NCBI GenBank assembly: GCA_963728825.1
Contig: CAVSLA010000004.1
Span: 1,054,001 to 1,118,000, forward strand
Direction of reading: 5' to 3'
Length of the DNA stretch: 64,000 nucleotides
Source: CAVREM01 sp963728825
Lineage (GTDB): Bacteria > Acidobacteriota > Vicinamibacteria > Vicinamibacterales > CAVVIG01
Both the position numbers and the translations under genes were made by a program. Shown in pieces: positions 17,629 to 24,650 of the stretch. Under the pieces are notes generated by a model that was given only the letters and a program-made list of their open reading frames with translations, made no database searches and was not told the origin of the DNA. Numbering within the stretch: the stretch's first letter is position 1; each line of letters begins with the position of its first letter.

Positions 17629-18008
17629 GAGTGCTCCTTCTTGGCCAGCTTGCGCAGTGTCTGTTCGGCCTCCTGGACGTCCTTCAGCGTCAGCTTGCCG
17701 GTTTCAATCAGGTGCGCCATCACCGGCTGGGAGCGGCCCCCGAAGAAGCTGAGCAGCTCGTCGATGAGCCGCCGCTGCGCGGCCGCCCTCGAAATGGCCG
17801 CCTCGAAGATGTGCGCGTTGCCGATCTTCTTGACGCGCCGGATCGCCCGTTTGACCTCGAGCCGGTAGACCATCGTTTGGACGGTGGTGTAGGCCGGACG
17901 GTTCTTCTCGGGAAACGCTTCCTGGATCTCGCGCACCGACAGCGCGCCCTGCGTCCAGAGGGCGTCCATGATTTGCAGTTCCAGCCGGGTGAGTTTCGGA
18001 TTTGCCAC
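17625..18008 (-). CDS. BlaI/MecI/CopY family repressor
   Basis: 127 residues. The N-terminus carries the family's winged helix (PKLTRLELQIMDALW, LSVREIQEAFPE, AYTTVQTMVYRLEVK), and a C-terminal helical dimer domain follows (LIDELLSFF). These repressors bind TACA/TGTA palindromes and are inactivated by the partner BlaR1 protease. The GTG start at 18008 has AGGAGA seven bases upstream. A palindromic operator lies at 18029-18050, directly before the gene, so the pair is probably autorepressed. Confidence 0.93.
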   Translation of the reverse strand: MANPKLTRLELQIMDALWTQGALSVREIQEAFPEKNRPAYTTVQTMVYRLEVKRAIRRVKKIGNAHIFEAAISRAAAQRRLIDELLSFFGGRSQPVMAHLIETGKLTLKDVQEAEQTLRKLAKKEHS

Positions 18009-18028
18009 GTCGTCTCCTAAAGACGTCA

Positions 18029-18050
18029 GTAGATCTACTACACGTGTAGT
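18029..18050. promoter_or_regulatory. BlaI/MecI-type operator
   Basis: Two overlapping perfect palindromes: GTAGATCTAC (18029-18038) and ACTACACGTGTAGT (18037-18050). The second matches the TACA-x-TGTA core recognised by BlaI/MecI/CopY repressors. It lies 21 to 42 bases before the start of the BlaI-like gene. Confidence 0.85.
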
Positions 18051-18130
18051 TAAAGTGCAAGAGGGGGCGCGATCGATTACTATTCGTCGCCGCAGCGGAG
18101 CGGTACGGCACTTGCCTTCGGAGGTCTCGC

Positions 18131-18463
18131 ATGGCTTTCCCCCAAGCCAGCGCGTGGTCGCGTTTCACGCGCCCGTCGTTCGGCAACCTGGTGTTCATCG
18201 CGTTCGCGCTCGTCCAGATCGCGGACGGCTGGATGACCTATCTCGGCATCCGGACCTATGGGCCGGGAATCGAAGCCAATCCGCTAATCGTCTGGTACAC
18301 GCAGATTTTCGGCGTCGCTGCCGCGCTGACCGGCGCAAAAACCGTTGCGGTCTTCTGCGGCGCGATCCTGCACCTGCTCGCCCGCCACATCGCGATTGCC
18401 TTCCTGACGGTCACCTACATCGTGGCGGCCGTCGGGCCGTGGACGATGATTCTGTGGCCGTAG
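18131..18463 (+). CDS. DUF5658-like integral membrane protein
   Basis: 110 residues, almost all hydrophobic, with about three membrane helices: 18-40 (NLVFIAFALVQIADGWMTY), 62-82 and 86-108. The phrase YLGIRTYGPGIEANPL, with its Gly-x-x-Glu-x-Asn-Pro core after the first helix, is the mark of DUF5658. Function unknown. GGAGG seven bases before ATG supports the start. It is transcribed away from the BlaI operon with the operator region between them. Confidence 0.8.
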   Translation: MAFPQASAWSRFTRPSFGNLVFIAFALVQIADGWMTYLGIRTYGPGIEANPLIVWYTQIFGVAAALTGAKTVAVFCGAILHLLARHIAIAFLTVTYIVAAVGPWTMILWP

Positions 18464-18587
18464 ACAGTCCGCTGCCACGCTGACTTCGGTCGCGGCCCGA
18501 CGGGCCTAGTACAATTCTGTTCTGTCCGCGCGCCCCAGCTAGTACCTCCGGAATAGCAAGGTTTTGCCAGGGGTTTACGCTCACGCT

Positions 18588-19799
18588 ATGAGACGCGTCA
18601 GGGGTCCGATTCGTTGGTCGGCGTTCTTCGCCGCATGCGCCCTTGCGACGCCGGGCGCGCAGGATTACCCGCAGTGGCGCGGACAGGTTCGCGATGGAAC
18701 CGCCGTCGGGTTCGAGGCGCCAGCCGTCTGGCCTGAATCGCTGACGCAGCGTTGGCGCACCGAGGTGGGCGAGGGTTACTCAACACCGTTGCTGGTCGGC
18801 GACCGGCTCTATGTGTTCGCGCGCCGTGACGATCGGGAAGAGATGGTGGCGCTGGACGCTTCGACCGGTGCCGAGCGCTGGCGGAACGGTTATCCTGCGT
18901 CCTACACTCCCAGCAAGCCGGCAATGGCACACGGCTCCGGCCCCAAGGCTACGCCCGTGTTCCATGACGGCAAACTGTTCACACAGGGCGTCAGCGGCAT
19001 CGTAGCGGCCTTCGATGCGTCGAGTGGCAAGGTGTTGTGGCGCACACCAGAGCCACCCGAGCACCCGTTCTTCAGCGCCGCCTCGTCACCGGTCGTGTCG
19101 GACGGGCTGGTGTTCGTTCACCCCGGGAATTATGGTCCGTTGACCGCATTCCAGGTCGATTCAGGGACGGTGAAATGGACTGCCGGTGGCGGCGGCCTGT
19201 TTTCATCGCCGTTCATCGCCAGCCTTGACGGCGTTCGCCAGATCATCACCGGCACGAACGACGGCGTGATCGGCGTCACGCCGGACGAGGGGACGCTGTT
19301 GTGGCGCTACCCGTGGCCGGACAAAGCCGGCGCCGTGACGCCGCTCCTTGCCGGCGGCATCGTGTTCGTCAGCGGCTTCAACATGGGGGTGGCGGCATTC
19401 AGGCCAGAGCGCCGGGCCGGTGCGTGGACAGCGGTACCGTTGTGGGAAACGAAGGACGTGTATTTGTATCTGAGCAACCCGGTCGTCGTCGGCGATGCGC
19501 TGTACGGATTCTCACAGCGCGGGAGCGGTCAGCTCTTTGCGCTCGATACGGTGACCGGCAAGGTGCTGTGGCTCGGCGAACCGCGCGAAGCCCAGAATTC
19601 CGCGCTCGCCACCGCCGCGGATCTGATTTTCTATCTCCACGACGATGCGGAGCTGATCGTCGCCCGCGCCAACCGCACCCGCTTCGAACCGCTGAAACGC
19701 TACACGGTGGCCACGAGCTCGACCTGGGCGCAACCCGTGCTGTCGGGTCGCCGTCTGTTTATCCGGGACGTCACCGCGGTGGCGTTGTGGGTTCAATAA
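18588..19799 (+). CDS. Secreted PQQ-type beta-propeller (outer-membrane BamB-like) protein
   Basis: 403 residues. Signal-like N-terminus (WSAFFAACALATPGAQ), then DYPQWRGQVRDG, the usual opening of PQQ-like quinoprotein propellers. Blade signatures recur: ALDASTGAERWRN, AFDASSGKVLWRTP, AFQVDSGTVKWTA, TPDEGTLLWRYPW, ALDTVTGKVLWLG. These Trp-docking motifs stabilise the fold. No PQQ-binding Cys-Cys pair or calcium site is evident, so this is probably a structural or binding propeller rather than a dehydrogenase. The gene ends six bases before the GH13 enzyme, so the two are likely one unit. The start could also be TTG at 18564. Confidence 0.88.
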   Translation: MRRVRGPIRWSAFFAACALATPGAQDYPQWRGQVRDGTAVGFEAPAVWPESLTQRWRTEVGEGYSTPLLVGDRLYVFARRDDREEMVALDASTGAERWRNGYPASYTPSKPAMAHGSGPKATPVFHDGKLFTQGVSGIVAAFDASSGKVLWRTPEPPEHPFFSAASSPVVSDGLVFVHPGNYGPLTAFQVDSGTVKWTAGGGGLFSSPFIASLDGVRQIITGTNDGVIGVTPDEGTLLWRYPWPDKAGAVTPLLAGGIVFVSGFNMGVAAFRPERRAGAWTAVPLWETKDVYLYLSNPVVVGDALYGFSQRGSGQLFALDTVTGKVLWLGEPREAQNSALATAADLIFYLHDDAELIVARANRTRFEPLKRYTVATSSTWAQPVLSGRRLFIRDVTAVALWVQ

Positions 19800-19804
19800 G
19801 GGGT

Positions 19805-21409
19805 ATGACGTGGTGGAATCGCAGCAGTTTCTATGAAGTGTATGTTCGCAGCTTCCAGGACTCCAATGACGACGGTGTCGGTGACCTGAACGGGCTCGCC
19901 AGGCGCTTGCCGTACTTTCAGGATCTTGGCATCGACGCGATCTGGATCACGCCGTTCTATCCCTCGCCGCAAGTGGACTTCGGCTACGACGTCAGCGATC
20001 ACGAGGAGGTCGACCCGCAGTTCGGCAGCCTGCGCGACTTCGATCGGTTGATCGACGAAGCGCACCGCCGCGACTTACGCGTGATCATCGACATCGTCCT
20101 CAATCACACATCCGACCGCCACGTCTGGTTCGAAGAGTCCCGGCGTTCACGCGACGATCCTCGACGGGACTGGTATGTCTGGCGGGACGGCCGCGCCGGC
20201 GGTCCTCCGAACAACTGGGAATCGGCGTTCGGCGGACCGGCCTGGACACTCGATCGGACGACCGGCCAGTGGTACTACCACTGTTTTTATCCGGAGCAGC
20301 CGGATTTGAACTGGCGCAATCCCGAGGTCGAGCGACGCATGCTGGACGTCCTCGGGTTCTGGATCGATCGCGGCGTCGACGGATTCCGGCTCGATGCTGT
20401 CAACACCTTGTTCGAGGACGTCGCCCTCCGCGATAACCCGCTGCTCGCCGAACCGCGCCTGACGCTCACGGGCGTCGACACTCAGCGATCGGTCTACACG
20501 CGAGGACAGCCCGAGCTGCACGACACCTTGCGGCGGGTCCGCCGCTTCGTGGACGAGCGGCAGCCCGACACCTTGCTGATCAGCGAAGCGTACGTGGGCT
20601 CGGCCAACGAACTGGTGTCGTTTTACGGGGCCGACGACGAGATGCACCTGCCGTTCAATTTTCTGCTGGCGCAGCTGCCCCGGCGGGATGCGGCGGCGAT
20701 ATCGCGGATCGTCGAACAGGTCGAATCCGCCTGCGACGGCCGGTGGCCGTCGCTCGTCCTCAGCAACCACGACATCGATCGCGCCTGCGATCGCTTCGCG
20801 GACGGGGCCGAGCGCAATACGGTTGCCAAGCTGCTGGCGGCCCTGCTGCTCACGTTGCGCGGCGCGCCGTTCATTTATTACGGCGAGGAGATCGCCATGC
20901 GCACCGATCCGCCTGGATCGATCGACGAGGTGCGCGACCCGGTCGGACGGAGATTCTGGCCGCGGTACAAGGGACGTGATGGCGTGCGGCGTCCCATGCA
21001 ATGGGACGCGTCGGCAGGTGCCGGCTTCACGGGCGGCACGCCGTGGCTGGCCGTCACCGCCGATCGTGATCAGCGCAACGTCCAGCGCCAGACGAGCGAT
21101 CCCGACTCGGTGCTGAATTTCTACCGCGCGCTCCTGCGGGTGCGGCGTAGCAACCCGGCGCTGGCCTCCGGCGATTTTGAGATCGTTGGCTCGAGCCCGC
21201 AGGTGCTCGCCTATCTGCGCCGAGAGGGGGCGGAGCATGCGCTGGTGCTGCTGAATATCTCCGATCAGCCGCAGGATGCCGCGCTGGATACCGGCCGCCT
21301 CCCGGTCAGGTGGCGGATCCTCGTCGGCAGTCATCGCGCGGCCGGCAGCGTCGCCCAACCGGCCACGCTGCGACTGGCGGCTCTCGAATCGCTGGTGCTG
21401 ATGTCGTGA
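19805..21409 (+). CDS. GH13 alpha-glucosidase (oligo-1,6-glucosidase/trehalose-synthase-like)
   Basis: 534 residues, the normal size for GH13 exo-glucosidases. The (beta/alpha)8 barrel is complete: FYEVYVRSFQDSNDDGVGDL, then DIVLNHTSDRH, the nucleophile Asp at about residue 197 in DGFRLDAVN, the acid Glu at about 261 in LLISEAYVG and the transition-state Asp at about 323 in LSNHDIDR. A small C-terminal beta domain follows. It acts on alpha-glucosides or malto-oligosaccharides, but the linkage preference cannot be read with certainty. There is no signal peptide, so it is cytoplasmic. AAGGGG precedes the ATG. Together with glgA at the window end it suggests active glucan metabolism. Confidence 0.92.
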   Translation: MTWWNRSSFYEVYVRSFQDSNDDGVGDLNGLARRLPYFQDLGIDAIWITPFYPSPQVDFGYDVSDHEEVDPQFGSLRDFDRLIDEAHRRDLRVIIDIVLNHTSDRHVWFEESRRSRDDPRRDWYVWRDGRAGGPPNNWESAFGGPAWTLDRTTGQWYYHCFYPEQPDLNWRNPEVERRMLDVLGFWIDRGVDGFRLDAVNTLFEDVALRDNPLLAEPRLTLTGVDTQRSVYTRGQPELHDTLRRVRRFVDERQPDTLLISEAYVGSANELVSFYGADDEMHLPFNFLLAQLPRRDAAAISRIVEQVESACDGRWPSLVLSNHDIDRACDRFADGAERNTVAKLLAALLLTLRGAPFIYYGEEIAMRTDPPGSIDEVRDPVGRRFWPRYKGRDGVRRPMQWDASAGAGFTGGTPWLAVTADRDQRNVQRQTSDPDSVLNFYRALLRVRRSNPALASGDFEIVGSSPQVLAYLRREGAEHALVLLNISDQPQDAALDTGRLPVRWRILVGSHRAAGSVAQPATLRLAALESLVLMS

Positions 21410-21449
21410 CCAGGTCGTCGTTGACCCCTTACAATCTGAAGCAGGGGTC

Positions 21450-22115
21450 ATGCGGACGCTGTCCATCGTTCTCATCGCGGTCCTGATGGGTTCGAGTTGT
21501 GCGCGCTCGCCGGTCGGGCCGACGGGCGAGTCCATCGACGTGCTCGATTACCTGGTTGGGGATCCGACGCTCTGGCCCAGGCTGGGGGATCAGCATCAGC
21601 ATCAGATCGCAGAGCCTGGCCGCGTGTGCTGGACGAAGTACACACTGGGGTGGATGTTCGAGTGCTGGACGTGGGACGACAGCTGGGTCTACCACGAGGT
21701 CGATCACGGCATCGACAACCGGCGCTGGGAACACTACACGTTCAGCGACGGCCGCTGGCTGCCGCGCCGCATCGCGCCCGGCGAAATCTGGTCGCTCGAT
21801 GTCTTCGACAATCGCATCACCTGGGTTGATGCGCAGTGCGTGGCGCAGCCCGAACGCGCGGCGCCGTATCGGGTGCGTGCCTGGTATCAGCCGTCGTTCG
21901 ACGCGGGCGGCGACCTCGGGGTGCGCGACGTCATCGTTCTGGAATACCAGCCCGACCCTGCCCATGCCGCCGCGGGAACGGCGGAGCACTTCTACTTTGC
22001 GAAGAATGCGGGCTGGTTTCTCTGGACGCGGGGCGGGATCAGGATCGCGTTCAATCGGCTGGGTGGGCTGGCCCGGCCGCCGACGCCGTGGTGTGCGAAA
22101 GACTTCGCGGGCTGA
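21450..22115 (+). CDS. Lipoprotein of unknown function
   Basis: 221 residues. The N-terminus is a lipoprotein signal with lipobox MGSSC (Cys at about 17). The mature part is rich in Trp and Tyr (CWTKYTLGWMFECWTWDDSWVY split by short turns) and predicted as beta sheet. Two further Cys pairs could form disulfides. No family recognised. A TGACCCC/GGGGTCA inverted repeat brackets the start (21422-21428 and 21444-21450), with TACAAT at 21430-21435 as a possible -10. The gene converges with the one at 22122. Confidence 0.7.
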   Translation: MRTLSIVLIAVLMGSSCARSPVGPTGESIDVLDYLVGDPTLWPRLGDQHQHQIAEPGRVCWTKYTLGWMFECWTWDDSWVYHEVDHGIDNRRWEHYTFSDGRWLPRRIAPGEIWSLDVFDNRITWVDAQCVAQPERAAPYRVRAWYQPSFDAGGDLGVRDVIVLEYQPDPAHAAAGTAEHFYFAKNAGWFLWTRGGIRIAFNRLGGLARPPTPWCAKDFAG

Positions 22116-22121
22116 CCGCGG

Positions 22122-22457
22122 TTACTTGATACCCCGCCGCCGCTCGTTCTTCGGTCCGAAGGTTTCCGGCTCCACGCCGTCGGTCCACCAGCGCCGTCGA
22201 TCGTTCGAGGGGCGCGGGAACGACCGTCGATCGCGGCGGCGCCGATCCGGCGCGTAGGTGAGGAGCAGCCAGCCGGTTCGCAGCAGGAACGTGTCCATGT
22301 CGCTTTGAAAGCGGACGAGCTCGGGCAGTTCGGCAAAACGGATGGTGCGGCTGACGCCATTCCGGGTGACGATCAGGGCGCACGACTCGTCATCCTTGAC
22401 GTCGCGCTGGACGAGCAGCTGCTCACCTTGTTTGTCGAAGGTCCACGTCGGCAGCAT
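22122..22457 (-). CDS. Small protein of unknown function with an Arg-rich tail
   Basis: 111 residues. Beta-rich N-terminal half (WTFDKQGEQLLVQRDVKDD, ALIVTRNGVSRTIRF), one helix (LPELVRFQSDMDTFLLRTGW) and a very basic tail (DRRRRDRRSFPRPSNDRRR). No membrane segment. A -10 hexamer GATAAT (22465-22470 on the minus strand) ends seven bases before the ATG, pointing to a leaderless transcript. Family not recognised. Confidence 0.65.
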   Translation of the reverse strand: MLPTWTFDKQGEQLLVQRDVKDDESCALIVTRNGVSRTIRFAELPELVRFQSDMDTFLLRTGWLLLTYAPDRRRRDRRSFPRPSNDRRRWWTDGVEPETFGPKNERRRGIK

Positions 22458-22678
22458 TGAATCGATTATCGGGTCCAGGTGACAGGAGTTTGCAGCCGTC
22501 CCCGCGTCAGTGTGCAGAACTGTGAAAAAAAGGGAGCTGCGCCGGGGAGGAAGGTGGTCGACGGCGCAGCTCGGCTCGCCAGGGGCTGACTGTTTTGTCG
22601 GTCCAATTGGCGCCAGGCGACAGCGATTGGCCGAATGCTACCCGGAAATGAGCGACGCGCTGAGCAGTTGTGACCGCT

Positions 22679-23200
22679 TCAGTGCGCCCTGACGAACTCA
22701 GCGTCGAGACATGACACGTTGCGACACATCCAGGCCGGTGCCGCGGTCCTTGGTTCTTCGAACCGCTGCGCGAATCCGCAGCGCGGACACGGCCGCACGT
22801 CACCCCGTTTGGGTCTCGTGGCCGACCGGCGCTCGATGCCGTTGACGAGGAACAAGGTCGGTCGTCCGCACAGACGGTGCAACGTCGTCAGCAGATCGGC
22901 CGAGGCAACCGGACACGGCAGGTGAGCGTCGGCGTCGATTTCAACCGCGGTCGGCGCGGCCGAAACGATCACCAGCCGGACGCCCAGGCTGCGGCGGAGG
23001 GTGAAGAGATCGTGGGGAACCGAAGGCGTCCCCGCGAGGCCCGCGACCAGCACCTGCGGGGCGAACGCGGTGACGAGGCGCTCCGCATCCTCCCACGCGT
23101 CAGCGGTATGAACGGTGTACGCCTCCGAGCGCAGTGCCGCAGCAATCTGGCCGACCAGTAGCTCGTCGTGTGCCACGACCACTACACGTCCGACAGACAT
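22679..23200 (-). CDS. Degenerate receiver domain fused to a zinc ribbon
   Basis: 173 residues from the ATG at 23200. Residues about 5-120 follow the receiver fold (VVVVAHDELLVGQIAAALRS, ending ADLLTTLHRLCG), but the phosphorylatable Asp strand reads VLVAGLAG with no Asp, and the switch Lys is missing. It is therefore a pseudo-receiver. The C-terminal 45 residues carry CPRCGF and CRNVSC, a zinc-ribbon pattern, with an acidic end. A longer frame extends upstream but lacks receiver-like sense. A role as a phosphorylation-independent adaptor or DNA/RNA-binding regulator is possible. Confidence 0.7.
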   Translation of the reverse strand: MSVGRVVVVAHDELLVGQIAAALRSEAYTVHTADAWEDAERLVTAFAPQVLVAGLAGTPSVPHDLFTLRRSLGVRLVIVSAAPTAVEIDADAHLPCPVASADLLTTLHRLCGRPTLFLVNGIERRSATRPKRGDVRPCPRCGFAQRFEEPRTAAPAWMCRNVSCLDAEFVRAH

Positions 23201-23369
23201 ACTGACCAGCCGGGGCAACGCCGCGGCCAATGCGCAACCGCGAAATTTCGGGCAAAAACGATCAATGTGCGGGCGCGACACGGTGTAAAAGACGGCTGGG
23301 GTGTTTCGAATCCCAGCAGGAAAGCTCATCAGTGAGCAGTCCGCTCGACAATGCGGCGCGGCTGACAAC

Positions 23370-23546
23370 TCAACGACTCTCCGGTGCTTGACGTCTGATG
23401 TCGGCCAGGAGCGCGGAGAGTCTTCGAATCTCGTCTTCGAGCGCCTGAATGCATTGAGCGCTGCTGGCATGCGGGCTGTCCGCTCGGATGAGTCCACAGG
23501 ACGGGCACCATGCCATTCGGGATTTGATGTCGTCTGAGCTGTCCAT
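23370..23546 (-). CDS. 58-residue protein with CPSCG motif and helix
   Basis: A short frame with CPSCG (residues 14-18), a further Cys at 32 and then an amphipathic helix CIQALEDEIRRLSALLADI. The layout (half zinc ribbon, then coiled-coil helix) is coherent, and the composition is unlike the random frames around it. No good ribosome site is seen; the gene could be leaderless, or start at the internal ATG at 23516. Function unknown. Confidence 0.5.
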   Translation of the reverse strand: MDSSDDIKSRMAWCPSCGLIRADSPHASSAQCIQALEDEIRRLSALLADIRRQAPESR

Positions 23547-23718
23547 CGGATTGACGACGAGCGGCGGGACGCGTCACGGTGTCGTCCCGCCGTCGCCGAT
23601 CAGAGTCGCGCGCCAGCGCGTTGTTGGTTGTCCAGGCCGGCGCCGCTGCATCGCGCATACCGATTGGCGAATGCTGCTGCGTGATCAATACCCAAACCAT
23701 GACAGTTGGCGGATACGG

Positions 23719-24099
23719 CTACCCATGCGCGAGCCGGTCGCCGAGGCCTCGCGCGGTCGCCACGCCGAAGTCGTGGCGGTACTCGCGCGGTCCGACGCCG
23801 AAGTGGCGGCGGAAGTCTTTCGAGAAGTGGCTCGGGTCGGCGTAACCGACGAGCGGCATCACGTCTTTCACCTGCAGCGACGTGCGCTCGAGCAAATGGC
23901 GGGCGCGCTCCATCCGCAGATCGTGGAGATAGCGCAACGGGGACACGCCGATCGACTCCCGAAAGAGATGGGCGAAGCGTGACGGCGACAGATCGGCGAG
24001 CGCCGCCAGATCGCGGACGCGCCACGGCTCGGCGAGGCGTTGCTCCATCGCGGTGATCGACTGGGCGATCCGCTGGTCGACGGTGTCTGCCATGGCCAT
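23719..24099 (-). CDS. AraC family DNA-binding protein, HTH domain only
   Basis: 126 residues consisting of the two-helix-turn-helix AraC domain without a ligand-binding part: WRVRDLAALADLSPSRFAHLF, GVSPLRYLHDLRMERARHLL, then VKDVMPLVGYADPSHFSKDF and RRHFGVGPREYR. The hydrophobic core and the PxxYR ending are intact. GGAGAG lies just before the ATG codons at 24099 and 24093; an ATG at 24129 has no such site. It faces away from the zinc-ribbon gene at 24223. A 12-base direct repeat (GCGCTCAAGCAT) at 24132 and 24246 brackets the divergent region and could be its operator. Confidence 0.88.
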   Translation of the reverse strand: MAMADTVDQRIAQSITAMEQRLAEPWRVRDLAALADLSPSRFAHLFRESIGVSPLRYLHDLRMERARHLLERTSLQVKDVMPLVGYADPSHFSKDFRRHFGVGPREYRHDFGVATARGLGDRLAHG

Positions 24100-24222
24100 C
24101 GTCTCTCCAAACCGCTTGCCAATATGCATGAGCGCTCAAGCATCGAGCGCGACGGTTCGGGTCACTGACAGCCTGTCGATCGGTTGGATCAGGGTGGGCG
24201 GCCCCCGGCAGCGCGTGGTGGA

Positions 24223-24567
24223 ATGGCGGAACAAAATATGCGTATGCGCTCAAGCATGACGTTCGTCATCGTCGAGGTGCGCCGCCGCTGCCTGGTCTGC
24301 GACGCGGAAGCCACCGTCCGCGAGCCGGAGGAGACCGAACAGATCGGGCCGCTGTGCGCCGAATGTCACGCGCCGACCGAGCGGATCGAGGTCCTGTCGC
24401 GGCGCACCCGCACGTCGCCACCGAATCCGCATGCGGCCGCGCTCGGACGCCTGGGCGGCCTCAAGGGCGGACCGGCCCGCGCCGCCGCGCTCTCGCGCGA
24501 ACGGCGGCGGGACATCGCGCGTCTCGCGGCGCGCCGACGCTGGAGTCGATCACGACAGGATCATTGA
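24223..24567 (+). CDS. Zinc-ribbon protein with a conserved Gly/Arg-rich C-terminal module
   Basis: 114 residues. The N-terminal half has two CxxC pairs (CLVCDAEATV and CAECHAP), so it binds one zinc. The C-terminal half is the module HAAALGRLGGLKGGPARAAA followed by LSRERRRDIARLAARRRW, a basic helix found in many bacterial small proteins and thought to bind nucleic acid. A second, shortened copy is at 29817-30023 on the same strand. The start is uncertain among ATG codons at 24223, 24238 and 24256. It is convergent with the outer-membrane gene of the peptide locus. Confidence 0.7.
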   Translation: MAEQNMRMRSSMTFVIVEVRRRCLVCDAEATVREPEETEQIGPLCAECHAPTERIEVLSRRTRTSPPNPHAAALGRLGGLKGGPARAAALSRERRRDIARLAARRRWSRSRQDH

Positions 24568-24650
24568 AGCGGGAAGTGGCGAAGCGGAGGGGAGATTCAG
24601 GTGCCACCGTCAGATGCACCAGTTCCTGCTCGAGTTGCGCGGAATCGGGG

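Noticed and set aside
23201..23497. Longer N-terminus for the pseudo-receiver gene
   Set aside because: The added residues show no receiver or signal sense, and the ATG at 23200 starts directly at the first strand of the fold.
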